In this document: positions 1 to 5,767 of the stretch, in pieces
Layout: the number at the start of each line of letters is the position of its first letter
How positions within the stretch are numbered: position 1 is the first letter of the stretch
Assembly (NCBI GenBank): GCA_027297025.1
Contig: JAPUIM010000496.1
Location: 1-5,956 of the forward strand
Reading direction: 5' to 3'
From: Bacteroidota bacterium
GTDB taxonomy: Bacteria > Bacteroidota > Bacteroidia > Cytophagales > Cyclobacteriaceae
DNA length: 5,956 bases
Notes under the pieces: generated by a model
Told to the model about the DNA's origin: nothing
What the model saw: the letters and a program-made list of their open reading frames with translations, nothing else
The model's database searches: none
Translations under genes and position numbers: made by a program

Positions 1-67
1 CAATCCGATGGTTCGCTTTAATGGCGTTTCGTAACCTGGTTAAATAGTCAGCAATTGGATCTGTCAT
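1..67 (-). CDS. rpsH: 30S ribosomal protein S8 (uS8), N-terminal fragment cut by window edge
   Basis: Only the first 22 codons lie in the window. They read MTDPIADYLTRLRNAIKANH followed by RI, which is the standard S8 amino terminus (T-D-P-I-A-D-x-L-T-R-x-R-N-A). S8 is a primary binder of 16S rRNA helix 21 in the small-subunit body, and in E. coli it also represses translation of spc operon mRNA. The ATG at 67-65 is fixed by the family start, with A-rich sequence (GAAAATAAC) in front of it and no Shine-Dalgarno motif. It lies 89 bases downstream of rpsN, the largest spacer in the window, which carries promoter-like and hairpin sequence. The truncation is due only to the window edge. The gene assignment is firm; nothing can be said of the rest of the protein. 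Confidence 0.95.
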   Translation of the reverse strand, partial: MTDPIADYLTRLRNAIKANHRI

Positions 68-89
68 GTTATTTTCAATTTTCTAAAAT

Positions 90-104
90 CGGTTTGCCAA
101 ACCG
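90..104 (-). promoter_or_regulatory. Hairpin in the rpsN-rpsH spacer
   Basis: On the transcribed strand the sequence CGGTTTGGCAAACCG forms a perfect 6-bp stem (CGGTTT/AAACCG) with a 3-base loop. It ends 22 bases before the rpsH start and is followed by ATTTTAGAAAAT, a short T run that is itself a small dyad. If the neighbouring promoter candidate is real, this hairpin would lie at or near the 5' end of the rpsH transcript and might protect it or affect translation. It could instead be a weak terminator or attenuator after rpsN. The structure is visible; its function is inference. Confidence 0.45.
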
Positions 105-109
105 GCCTG

Positions 110-138
110 CAAAGTTAGTTAACTTTTAATTTTATAAA
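110..138 (-). promoter_or_regulatory. Candidate Bacteroidota-type promoter upstream of rpsH
   Basis: The minus strand carries TAACTTTG at 117-110, an exact match to the Bacteroidota -7 consensus TAnnTTTG. Seventeen bases upstream is TTTA (138-135), one mismatch from the -33 element TTTG, with a spacer at the short end of the accepted range. Transcription would start roughly at 103-106 and give a leader of about 35-40 bases before rpsH. The site lies in the only long spacer of the cluster, which favours it over a chance match. A lone TAnnTTTG also occurs by chance in AT-rich DNA, and the -33 match is imperfect, so confidence is moderate. It would be an internal promoter for rpsH and the downstream part of the spc cluster. 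Confidence 0.45.
111..126. repeat. 16-base perfect dyad overlapping the candidate -7 element
   Basis: The plus strand reads AAAGTTA-GT-TAACTTT, two 7-base arms that are exact reverse complements with a 2-base centre. One arm includes most of the candidate -7 box (TAACTTTG on the minus strand). As DNA it could be an operator for a dimeric regulator. As RNA it could fold only as a weak A/U-rich hairpin with a 4-base loop. In AT-rich sequence a dyad of this size can arise by chance. No known regulator binding site is recognised. Confidence 0.3.
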
Positions 139-156
139 GTATAAGTACCCGAATAT

Positions 157-426
157 TTACCAGCTTGCTTTAGTAACTCCAGGGATCATACCCTTTGAGG
201 CCATCTCCCGAAAGGTTACCCTGCTGATGCCGAACTTCCTCATATAACCTTTTGGTCTTCCCGTTAGTTTGCAACGGTTGTGCAATCTTACCGGGGAAGC
301 ATTTCTAGGTAATTTGTCCAGTCCAACGAAGTCGCCTGCCTCCTTTAGTTTCTTTCTTTTGGCAGCGTATTTAGCAACCATACGCTCTCTTTTTCTTTCC
401 CTTGCCTTTATTGATTCTTTTGCCAT
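157..426 (-). CDS. rpsN: 30S ribosomal protein S14 (uS14), zinc-independent form
   Basis: An 89-residue protein of the small-subunit head, where S14 contacts 16S rRNA near S3, S10 and S19 and assembles late. The N-terminal half is a basic helix (residues 1-31, [16 protein letters not shown] onwards). The C-terminal half has the family signature [20 protein letters not shown] (residues 48-67) and ends KASW. The only cysteine is Cys52, so the paired CxxC motifs of the zinc-binding form are absent. The length of 89 also fits the long zinc-free (C-) type, not the roughly 61-residue zinc type. An in-frame ATG 12 codons upstream would run into the end of rplE, and the family start MAKES at 426 is clearly right. 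The gene begins one base after the rplE stop, so translation is probably coupled. The upstream sequence is A/T-rich (AATAATAATTAAA), with no Shine-Dalgarno motif. Confidence 0.97.
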   Translation of the reverse strand: MAKESIKARERKRERMVAKYAAKRKKLKEAGDFVGLDKLPRNASPVRLHNRCKLTGRPKGYMRKFGISRVTFREMASKGMIPGVTKASW

Positions 427-427
427 T

Positions 428-985
428 TTAATTATTATTTTTATTCCTGAAAGGCATTCCAAATGCCTTCAACAAAGCATAGCTTTCTTCGTCAGAGTTT
501 GCAGTGGTAACAAATGTAATATCCATACCAGATATTCGGTTTATCTTGTCAATACTGATTTCGGGAAATATTATTTGTTCTTGAACACCCAAAGTATAGT
601 TTCCACGACCGTCAAAACTTTTCTCGTTGATTCCCCTAAAATCCCTTACCCGGGGTAACGCTACGGTCATAAGCCTGTCTAAAAACTCATACATGCGGTC
701 GCCTCTTAAGGTAACCCGCGCTCCGATAGGCATGCCATCCCGAAGATGAAAATTTGAAATAGACTTCTTTGCCTTGGTAGGTACCGCCAGTTGACCAGTT
801 ATTGTTGATAATTCCTCAACACCCAGGTCAACCAATTTTTTATCATTTACCGCATCCCCGACACCTTTGTTAACACATATCTTAGTCAACTTGGGGACTT
901 GCATCACAGATTTGTACTGGAACTTTTCCTTAAGTGCCGGCACAATCTCACTGATATATTTTTCCTTTAGTCTAGGGCTAGCCAT
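428..985 (-). CDS. rplE: 50S ribosomal protein L5 (uL5)
   Basis: A 185-residue protein of the large-subunit central protuberance. It binds 5S rRNA and, in known structures, touches P-site tRNA and forms a bridge with the small-subunit head. Visible family blocks are [16 protein letters not shown] (about 30-45), the [20 protein letters not shown] block (about 64-82), [12 protein letters not shown] (84-95), and the signature [20 protein letters not shown] (about 114-133) followed by QEQIIFPEI. The start is [10 protein letters not shown] at 985. The open frame extends upstream to 1066, but those codons lie inside rplX and do not resemble L5. The ATG overlaps the end of rplX by eight bases (ATGGCTAG contains the rplX stop TAG), which suggests translational coupling. 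The C-terminus NKNNN is the usual short polar tail. Length is close to the family norm of about 180. Confidence 0.98.
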   Translation of the reverse strand: MASPRLKEKYISEIVPALKEKFQYKSVMQVPKLTKICVNKGVGDAVNDKKLVDLGVEELSTITGQLAVPTKAKKSISNFHLRDGMPIGARVTLRGDRMYEFLDRLMTVALPRVRDFRGINEKSFDGRGNYTLGVQEQIIFPEISIDKINRISGMDITFVTTANSDEESYALLKAFGMPFRNKNNN

Positions 986-1313
986 TTTTAATAATTTCTC
1001 CGGTTTTCTTAGAATATCTTTGCAACTTACCCTTATCGTCCTTTTTTCTGCCAATTCGGGTAGCATCTCCGGTAGCAGGATCCACCAGCATTAAATTGCT
1101 TAGGTGTATAGAAGCTTCGGTTTTTTCAATACCTCCCTTCGGATTTGAAGCAGACGGTTTCACATGTTTGGTTACCATATTCAAACCTTCTACAATTGCT
1201 CTGTATTTGACCCGTTCTACCACCAGCACTTTCCCGGTTTTTCCCCGGGAATTCCCGGAAATCACTTTTACAGTGTCTCCGTTTATTATGTGTAATTTTT
1301 TTATCTTTTTCAT
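978..1313 (-). CDS. rplX: 50S ribosomal protein L24 (uL24)
   Basis: A 111-residue assembly-initiator protein that binds the 5' domain of 23S rRNA and ends up near the tunnel exit. The N-terminal KOW motif is clear: [20 protein letters not shown] at about 10-29, then [26 protein letters not shown] second conserved part is [20 protein letters not shown] (about 60-79), followed by [20 protein letters not shown]. It is several residues longer than the roughly 104 of E. coli, mainly in the basic C-terminal tail. The start at 1313 gives the usual N-terminus and lies 5 bases after the rplN stop. Its stop codon is inside the first codons of rplE, so there is no L24-L5 spacer. Confidence 0.98.
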   Translation of the reverse strand: MKKIKKLHIINGDTVKVISGNSRGKTGKVLVVERVKYRAIVEGLNMVTKHVKPSASNPKGGIEKTEASIHLSNLMLVDPATGDATRIGRKKDDKGKLQRYSKKTGEIIKNG

Positions 1314-1318
1314 TTAAT

Positions 1319-1687
1319 CTAAACTACTTCTGGAGCCAAGGATACAATTTTCATAAATTGTTTCTCACGTAACTCACGACCAACCGGGCCGAAAATCCTG
1401 GTGCCTATTGGTTCATCAGTGGCACTTAGCAACACTGCCGCATTGTCTTCGAACCGGATATAAGATCCATCTTTGCGACGAATTTCTTTTTTTGTTCTTA
1501 CCACAACGGCTCTTGAAACCGTACCCTTTTTCAAGCTACTGGATGATAGCGCATCCTTAACTGTCACAATTACTTTATCTCCGATACTAGCATAACGTCT
1601 GCCTGTACCACCCAATACCCTGATAACCAAAACTTCCTTGGCACCGCTATTGTCTGCTACATTTAGTCTACTCTCTTGTTGAATCAT
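1319..1687 (-). CDS. rplN: 50S ribosomal protein L14 (uL14)
   Basis: A 122-residue protein, exactly the usual family length. It sits on the subunit interface beside L19 and L3 and forms an intersubunit bridge to 16S rRNA; it is also the docking site of the silencing factor RsfS. The five-stranded barrel is recognisable from [20 protein letters not shown] at the start, [17 protein letters not shown] (about 30-46), the [20 protein letters not shown] segment and FEDNAAVLL (about 79-87). The C-terminal helix has [21 protein letters not shown]. In the E. coli arrangement this is the first gene of the spc operon, with its own promoter. Here it starts one base after the rpsQ stop, so it must be read from the upstream transcript. 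Confidence 0.99.
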   Translation of the reverse strand: MIQQESRLNVADNSGAKEVLVIRVLGGTGRRYASIGDKVIVTVKDALSSSSLKKGTVSRAVVVRTKKEIRRKDGSYIRFEDNAAVLLSATDEPIGTRIFGPVGRELREKQFMKIVSLAPEVV

Positions 1688-1688
1688 C

Positions 1689-1943
1689 TTATTTCACCTT
1701 TTCTACTATTTCTAATAAACGCCACCTTTTGAGCTTACTGAGTGGTCTTGTTTCCATTATGGTAACCGTATCTCCAATACCACACTCGTTTTTTTCGTCG
1801 TGTGCCATGAATTTTGTTGATTTCCGTTGGAATTTCCCATAAACCGGGTGTTTCACTTTACGGTCCACACGTACAGAGATGGATTTGTCCATCTTATTAC
1901 TGACCACGGTACCGGTTCGCTCTTTTCTTAAATTTCTTTCCAT
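1689..1943 (-). CDS. rpsQ: 30S ribosomal protein S17 (uS17)
   Basis: An 84-residue OB-fold protein and an early assembler that binds 16S rRNA helices 7 and 11 in the small-subunit body. Recognisable parts are [19 protein letters not shown] (about 6-24), the loop with [19 protein letters not shown] (about 32-50), and the signature [20 protein letters not shown] (57-76). Length matches the family norm of about 84. The start [11 protein letters not shown] at 1943 is the usual one and lies 4 bases after the rpmC stop. As last gene of the classical S10 operon it would normally precede a terminator or spacer, but here only one base separates it from rplN. Confidence 0.99.
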   Translation of the reverse strand: MERNLRKERTGTVVSNKMDKSISVRVDRKVKHPVYGKFQRKSTKFMAHDEKNECGIGDTVTIMETRPLSKLKRWRLLEIVEKVK

Positions 1944-1947
1944 GGCG

Positions 1948-2145
1948 TTATGCGTTACTGTTTTGTTTGATGGTTAACTCCGTATTCATCCTGGCAATTA
2001 AACGTTTTGCCTGGCTGATCTTCATTGGATTCTCAATTGGTGAAATGGCATGGGCAAACTTCAATTTCTGCAAGTTTTCCTTTTCAGAAATGACGCGTTC
2101 CTGTAGTTCGTTGATTGAAAGTGATTTTATCTCTGAATTATTCAT
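1948..2145 (-). CDS. rpmC: 50S ribosomal protein L29 (uL29)
   Basis: A 65-residue helical-hairpin protein that lies at the tunnel exit next to L23, where it helps form the docking surface for trigger factor and signal recognition particle. The sequence shows the two-helix pattern: residues about 10-33 ([20 protein letters not shown]), a turn at [10 protein letters not shown], then a second helix carrying the family motif [13 protein letters not shown] (about 45-57). The short polar tail KQNSNA is unremarkable. The start at 2145 follows the rplP stop by 4 bases. Small size and weak conservation make L29 hard to find by sequence alone, but position and the [13 protein letters not shown] motif settle the call. 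Confidence 0.96.
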   Translation of the reverse strand: MNNSEIKSLSINELQERVISEKENLQKLKFAHAISPIENPMKISQAKRLIARMNTELTIKQNSNA

Positions 2146-2149
2146 GATT

Positions 2150-2572
2150 TTATCGTGCTATGTAATCCCTTCTTACCACAAATTTTGTTTGTATCGGGAG
2201 TTTTTGAGCAGCTAATCTCATTGATTCTTCAGCCAACTTTTTGTGTACTCCGCTCGATTCAAACATGATTGTTCCGGGTTTCACCACTGCTACCCAGTAT
2301 TCCGGGGCTCCTTTACCCTTACCCATACGCACTTCTGCCGGTTTTTTAGTAATTGGTTTATCGGGAAATATTCGAATCCAAACCTGACCTTCCCTCTTCA
2401 TGGCCCTGGTCACTGCAATACGAGCAGCTTCCAATTGTCTGCTGGTGATCCATCCTGGCTCCAGCGCCTTCAACCCAAAGTTTCCGAAAGCCATGGTGTG
2501 ACCCCTCTGTGCAATTCCCTTAACTCTCCCTTTTTGCTTCTTGCGGTATTTGGTTCTTTTCGGTTGTAACAT
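2150..2572 (-). CDS. rplP: 50S ribosomal protein L16 (uL16)
   Basis: A 140-residue late-assembling protein that lies beside the A-site tRNA elbow and helps shape the peptidyl-transferase region. The N-terminus [20 protein letters not shown] is the family start, followed by [20 protein letters not shown] (about 29-48), then [20 protein letters not shown] and [20 protein letters not shown] (about 81-100). Arg82 aligns with E. coli Arg81, the site hydroxylated there by RoxA/YcfD; whether this organism modifies it cannot be seen. Length is within the normal 135-145. The gene follows a 36-base spacer after rpsC that contains a GC-rich hairpin ending 14 bases before the start codon. The immediate upstream sequence (AAGAAAAATAAC) is A-rich without a Shine-Dalgarno motif. 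Confidence 0.99.
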   Translation of the reverse strand: MLQPKRTKYRKKQKGRVKGIAQRGHTMAFGNFGLKALEPGWITSRQLEAARIAVTRAMKREGQVWIRIFPDKPITKKPAEVRMGKGKGAPEYWVAVVKPGTIMFESSGVHKKLAEESMRLAAQKLPIQTKFVVRRDYIAR

Positions 2573-2586
2573 GTTATTTTTCTTAT

Positions 2587-2603
2587 TCCCGCTTGCGGCG
2601 GGA
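2587..2603 (-). promoter_or_regulatory. GC-rich hairpin in the rpsC-rplP spacer
   Basis: The transcribed strand reads TCCCGC-CGCAA-GCGGGA, a perfect 6-bp, strongly GC-rich stem with a 5-base loop, in an otherwise AT-rich 36-base spacer. It starts 5 bases after the rpsC stop and ends 14 bases before the rplP ATG. No T run follows on the transcribed strand (next bases ATAAGAAAAAT), so a rho-independent terminator is unlikely, and transcription must continue into rplP. It may be an mRNA processing or stability element, a translation-tuning structure, or one copy of a dispersed intergenic palindrome. The structure is seen; its role is unknown. Confidence 0.55.
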
Positions 2604-2608
2604 CAATA

Positions 2609-3325
2609 TTATCTTCTTTTTCTTTTTGCTCCGTCACGTTTACGCCTGTTGGCCATATCGCTTCCTCCGGTGTTTCCAATGTTAGGTGACAAGTCTCTTT
2701 TACCGAATATCTCTCCCTTAAATATCCATACCTTGATACCAATCTTTCCGTATACAGTTTTGGCTTCGGAAACCGCATAGTCGATATCAGCCCGTAGTGT
2801 ATGTAAAGGAATTCGACCATCCTTATACTGTTCAGACCGGGCCATCTCTGCTCCTCCCAATCTTCCAGCTACCTTTATTTTAATTCCTTGAGCCCCCACT
2901 CTCATAGCGCTGGCAATTGCCTGCTTCATGGCTCTTCTGTAAGAAATTCGAGCTTGCAATTGCTGAGCAATGGACTCGCCTACCAATCTTGCGTCCAATT
3001 CGGGCCTCTTTATTTCGAATATGTTTATCTGGACATCCTTGCCGGTGATTTTTTTCAACTCCTCCTTAATCTTATCTACCTCGGTCCCACCTTTGCCAAT
3101 CACCACCCCCGGACGGGCCGTATGTACCGTCAGGGTAATCCGTTTTATGGTTCTTTCGATGATAATTTTCGAAATTCCCCCTTTTGGAATCCTGGCACGT
3201 ATGTATTTGCGGATTTTATGATCTTCAACGATCTTTTCAGAAAAATCCTTCCCACCGTACCAGTTGGAATCCCAACCTTTTACTATGCCCAATCTTAAAC
3301 CTATAGGGTTTACTTTTTGTCCCAT
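2609..3325 (-). CDS. rpsC: 30S ribosomal protein S3 (uS3)
   Basis: A 238-residue protein of the small-subunit head that lines the mRNA entry tunnel. The start [13 protein letters not shown] at 3325 is the family start. A type-2 KH domain occupies about residues 40-110, with the RNA-binding loop GKGG at 77-80 (in [20 protein letters not shown]). The C-terminal domain has [20 protein letters not shown] (about 114-133); Arg130, Arg131 and Lys134 correspond to the basic residues linked in E. coli to mRNA helicase activity. Further blocks are [20 protein letters not shown] and [16 protein letters not shown] (about 196-211). A strongly basic tail (residues 226-238, rich in Arg and Lys) extends beyond the folded core. 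The gene starts 7 bases after rplV and is followed by the 36-base hairpin spacer. The sequence style resembles Cytophagales S3. Confidence 0.99.
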   Translation of the reverse strand: MGQKVNPIGLRLGIVKGWDSNWYGGKDFSEKIVEDHKIRKYIRARIPKGGISKIIIERTIKRITLTVHTARPGVVIGKGGTEVDKIKEELKKITGKDVQINIFEIKRPELDARLVGESIAQQLQARISYRRAMKQAIASAMRVGAQGIKIKVAGRLGGAEMARSEQYKDGRIPLHTLRADIDYAVSEAKTVYGKIGIKVWIFKGEIFGKRDLSPNIGNTGGSDMANRRKRDGAKRKRR

Positions 3326-3332
3326 CTATTAA

Positions 3333-3725
3333 TTATTTAGAATCTTTTTTCTCATCCTCCACTGCTTCCTGGATTGTTGCTTCACGCAAATTGTCTACCA
3401 CCAACGTTACGTGGTTTGAACGCTTGCGTATGCGATGCGCCCGTCCCTGTGGTGCCGGACGTAGTCTTTTTAACATACGGGCACTGTCCACCAATATTTC
3501 CTTAACGTAAAGATCCGCTTCTTCCAACTTAACCTCCTCATTTTTAGACTGCCAATTGGCTACTGCAGAAAGCAGTAACTTTTCTATTCTGGCGGCTCCT
3601 ACTTTTGGTTCGAATTTTAAAATATTCAAGGCCCTGTTCACGGATTCACCCCTGATCATATCTGCTACCAACCGCATTTTACGAGGTGAGGTAGGCACAT
3701 TATTTAAACGAGCAACTGCTTCCAT
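3333..3725 (-). CDS. rplV: 50S ribosomal protein L22 (uL22)
   Basis: A 130-residue protein that spans the large subunit; its long beta-hairpin forms part of the exit-tunnel constriction together with L4. The core shows [19 protein letters not shown] (about 8-26), an [11 protein letters not shown] segment, and the hairpin with [20 protein letters not shown] (83-102) followed by SNHVTLVVD. No insertion or deletion is evident in the hairpin, the place where macrolide-resistance changes occur in other bacteria. E. coli L22 has 110 residues; here an acidic-basic mixed tail (about 118-130, [12 protein letters not shown]) adds the extra length. Such tails are, from memory, common in Bacteroidota. 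The start at 3725 ([16 protein letters not shown]) lies 8 bases after the rpsS stop. Confidence 0.99.
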   Translation of the reverse strand: MEAVARLNNVPTSPRKMRLVADMIRGESVNRALNILKFEPKVGAARIEKLLLSAVANWQSKNEEVKLEEADLYVKEILVDSARMLKRLRPAPQGRAHRIRKRSNHVTLVVDNLREATIQEAVEDEKKDSK

Positions 3726-3733
3726 AATCTCTT

Positions 3734-4012
3734 CTATCTTTTGCCTCTGTCCTTTTTAGCAACGTGACCCCTGAAGTTCCTGGTAGGTGCAAATTCTCCA
3801 AGTTTGTGTCCTACCATATTTTCAGTTACATACACCGGAATGAATTTATTTCCATTGTGAACTGCAAATGTATGGCCTACAAAATCTGGAGAAATCATAG
3901 ACCTTCTAGACCATGTTTTGATTACTGATTTCTTTCCAGAATCACTCATGATCTGAACTTTATTTTCGAGTCGAAAATCAATATAAGGTCCTTTTTTCAG
4001 TGATCTTGCCAT
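3734..4012 (-). CDS. rpsS: 30S ribosomal protein S19 (uS19)
   Basis: A 92-residue protein of the small-subunit head that pairs with S13 and contacts A- and P-site tRNA regions and bridge elements. Signature parts are [12 protein letters not shown] at the start, [20 protein letters not shown] (about 32-51), [20 protein letters not shown] (52-71) and [20 protein letters not shown]. This is the typical length for the family. It starts 6 bases after the rplB stop and ends 8 bases before rplV. No unusual residues are visible in the conserved blocks. Confidence 0.99.
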   Translation of the reverse strand: MARSLKKGPYIDFRLENKVQIMSDSGKKSVIKTWSRRSMISPDFVGHTFAVHNGNKFIPVYVTENMVGHKLGEFAPTRNFRGHVAKKDRGKR

Positions 4013-4018
4013 GCTCTA

Positions 4019-4837
4019 TTATCTCTTGCTTATTATTAGTTTATCCGAATATTTTCTAGTAGCTCGTGTTTTGTAACCTTTGGCATACAAACCGGTTCTT
4101 GAACGTGGATGACCTCCCGAGGCCCTGCCTTCACCTCCTCCCATGGGATGATCAACAGGATTCATTGCCACACCCCGGACCCTGGGCCTTCTGCCTAACC
4201 ACCTGTTTCTTCCTGCTTTCCCTAGCCTCACGTTCATATGATCTGCGTTGGAAACGGTACCTATAGTGGCCAAACAGGTGTTCAACACCATTCTCATCTC
4301 GCCGGATGGTAATCTTAAGGTGGCATACTTTTCTTCTCTGGCTAATAACTGAGCGTAAGATCCAGCACTTCGGGCAATAGCCCCACCTTTCCCCGGTTTC
4401 AATTCAATATTATGAATAATAGTACCTAAAGGGATCTTGGAAATAGGTAAAGCATTACCCACCTCAGGCGCTACTTTTTCACCAGAAATTACGGTTTGCC
4501 CTACTTTTACCCCCTGAGGAGCCACGATATATGATTTTGCTCCATCGGCATAATACAATAATGCCACCCTAGCTGAGCGGGTGGGATCGTATTCAATTGA
4601 CTTGATAGTGGCCGGAATATCAAATTTATTTCTTTTGAAATCCACCAACCTGGTTTTCCTCTTATGTCCGCCTCCTATATTTCTGATAGTCATACGGCCT
4701 TGGTTGTTTCTTCCACCAGTCCTTTTGACGATTTTCACTAACGCCTTTTCAGGGGTATCTTTGGTGATATCAGAAAAAACCGGGGCAATTCGATGACGCT
4801 GTCCCGGTGTGATTGGTCTCAGTTTCCTTACTGCCAT
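4019..4837 (-). CDS. rplB: 50S ribosomal protein L2 (uL2)
   Basis: A 272-residue protein, one of the most conserved of the large subunit, needed for subunit joining and for peptidyl-transferase activity through its contacts with domain IV of 23S rRNA. The OB-fold part contains [20 protein letters not shown] (about 41-60) and [20 protein letters not shown]. The SH3-like part and C-terminal extension follow, with [20 protein letters not shown] and [10 protein letters not shown]. His230 corresponds to the essential E. coli His229. The residue two positions later, His in E. coli (DHPH), is Met here (DHPM); from memory this is usual in Bacteroidota and not a defect. Length is normal (E. coli 273). 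The start [14 protein letters not shown] at 4837 lies 9 bases after rplW. AGGGAG sits only one base before the ATG, too close to act as a normal Shine-Dalgarno site. Confidence 0.99.
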   Translation of the reverse strand: MAVRKLRPITPGQRHRIAPVFSDITKDTPEKALVKIVKRTGGRNNQGRMTIRNIGGGHKRKTRLVDFKRNKFDIPATIKSIEYDPTRSARVALLYYADGAKSYIVAPQGVKVGQTVISGEKVAPEVGNALPISKIPLGTIIHNIELKPGKGGAIARSAGSYAQLLAREEKYATLRLPSGEMRMVLNTCLATIGTVSNADHMNVRLGKAGRNRWLGRRPRVRGVAMNPVDHPMGGGEGRASGGHPRSRTGLYAKGYKTRATRKYSDKLIISKR

Positions 4838-4846
4838 ACTCCCTAA

Positions 4847-5134
4847 TTAAATACCACTATAAAAATCAATTATCTCTCCTTCGGCCAAAGTGACAATGGC
4901 TTTTTTAAAGGATGAGGTTCTTCCTGTAATAATCCTCGACTTGGTATTCCTGGATTTCCTTTTACCAGAATATACCATGGTACGCACGTTTTCTACATTG
5001 ACCCCATATATTCTTTCTACCTCTTTCTTTATCTGCACCTTATTGGCTTCTTTATCCACGATAAATCCGTACTTTCCACTCTCATTTAGAGCAGATATTT
5101 TTTCGGTTACCAGTGGTTTTTTTAGTATAGCCAT
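4847..5134 (-). CDS. rplW: 50S ribosomal protein L23 (uL23)
   Basis: A 95-residue protein at the tunnel exit, the main docking point for trigger factor and signal recognition particle. The start MAILKKPLVTEKIS holds the family motif; Glu11 (in VTEK) aligns with E. coli Glu18, which contacts trigger factor. It continues with KYGFIVDKEANKVQIKKEVE (about 21-40), YGVNVENVRTMVYSGKRKSR, and FKKAIVTLAEGEIIDFY (76-92). The central basic loop (KRKSRNTKSRIITGRTSSFK) corresponds to the segment that reaches along the tunnel in bacterial L23. Spacing is 6 bases after rplD and 9 bases before rplB. The upstream sequence TTAAGCGAAA lacks a Shine-Dalgarno motif. Confidence 0.98.
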   Translation of the reverse strand: MAILKKPLVTEKISALNESGKYGFIVDKEANKVQIKKEVERIYGVNVENVRTMVYSGKRKSRNTKSRIITGRTSSFKKAIVTLAEGEIIDFYSGI

Positions 5135-5140
5135 TTTCGC

Positions 5141-5767
5141 TTAATTCAAAATATTCTCAATCTTTTTCAAGGAATCCTCACTTATCAACAAATTATCGGC
5201 ATGAATCACATCATAAGTACATAGTTGTTCAGCAGTGGTAACTTGAGCATTTTTTAAATTGCGTGAGGAAAGAAAAATGTTGTAATCATGTTCAGGCAAG
5301 ACTAGCAATGTCTTCTTGTCAGAAAGTGACAAGGCATTAAGAAATTTTAAATAGTCATTGGTTTTGGGAGCTTCAAGTTTAAACCCTTCCAAGACAGCAA
5401 TATTTTTCTCTTTTGCTTTATAAGATAATGCTGATCTCCTGGCAACCTTTTTTAATTTTTTATTCAATTTGGTGTTATAGTCCCTTGGTCGGGGTCCGAA
5501 AACGGTTCCACCTCCTCTAAACAATGGATTTTTTATATCACCAAATCTTGCAGAACCAGTACCTTTTTGTCTTTTCACTTTTCTTCTTGAGCCCGCTACA
5601 TCACCTCTTTCTTTAGTTTTATGGGTGCCTTGGCGTTGATTGGCTAAATATTGTTTGACATCCAAATAAATAGCGTGATCATTGGGCTCAATCTCGTAAA
5701 TTGATTTAGCCAGGTCAGCTTTTCTACCTGTGTCTTTTCCGGTTTGTTTTAAAACAACAACTTTCAT
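5141..5767 (-). CDS. rplD: 50S ribosomal protein L4 (uL4)
   Basis: A 208-residue protein with a globular domain on the subunit surface and a long loop that reaches the tunnel constriction opposite L22. The loop region is clear: NQRQGTHKTKERGDVAGSRR (about 43-62), KRQKGTGSARFGDIKNPLFR (65-84), GGGTVFGPRPRDYNTKLNKK. Lys68 in the RQKGTG motif corresponds to E. coli Lys63, whose change to Glu gives erythromycin resistance, and is unchanged here. The C-terminal part (LEGFKLEAPKTNDYLKFLNA, then LLVLPEHDYNIFLSSRNLKN) matches the family fold. In E. coli L4 represses its own operon through the S10 leader, which lies outside this window. The ATG shares its A with the rplC stop (TAATG), and GGAG stands five bases upstream. 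Confidence 0.99.
   Translation of the reverse strand: MKVVVLKQTGKDTGRKADLAKSIYEIEPNDHAIYLDVKQYLANQRQGTHKTKERGDVAGSRRKVKRQKGTGSARFGDIKNPLFRGGGTVFGPRPRDYNTKLNKKLKKVARRSALSYKAKEKNIAVLEGFKLEAPKTNDYLKFLNALSLSDKKTLLVLPEHDYNIFLSSRNLKNAQVTTAEQLCTYDVIHADNLLISEDSLKKIENILN

Noticed and set aside
427..462. Upstream in-frame extension of rpsN (12 extra codons)
   Set aside because: It runs into the end of rplE and reads [12 protein letters not shown], unlike any S14. The MAKES start at 426 is the family start.
511..518. Second TAnnTTTG match (TACATTTG on the minus strand)
   Set aside because: It lies inside rplE coding sequence, with no TTTG at a suitable distance upstream. It is expected by chance.
986..1066. 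Upstream in-frame extension of rplE (27 extra codons)
   Set aside because: The extension lies inside rplX and does not resemble L5. The family N-terminus begins at [10 protein letters not shown].
2587..2603. rpsC-rplP hairpin as a rho-independent terminator
   Set aside because: No T run follows the stem on the transcribed strand, and essential genes of the same cluster follow immediately.
2470..2820. 116-codon minus-strand open frame spanning the rpsC-rplP boundary
   Set aside because: It overlaps the end of rpsC and the start of rplP in another frame. Both flanking genes are unambiguous, and this translation has no recognisable motif.
2888..3298. 136-codon open frame on the plus strand opposite rpsC
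   Set aside because: It lies wholly antisense to the clear S3 gene, and its translation resembles no family and has the odd composition of a reverse-strand shadow. The other plus-strand open frames in the window are the same kind of shadow.
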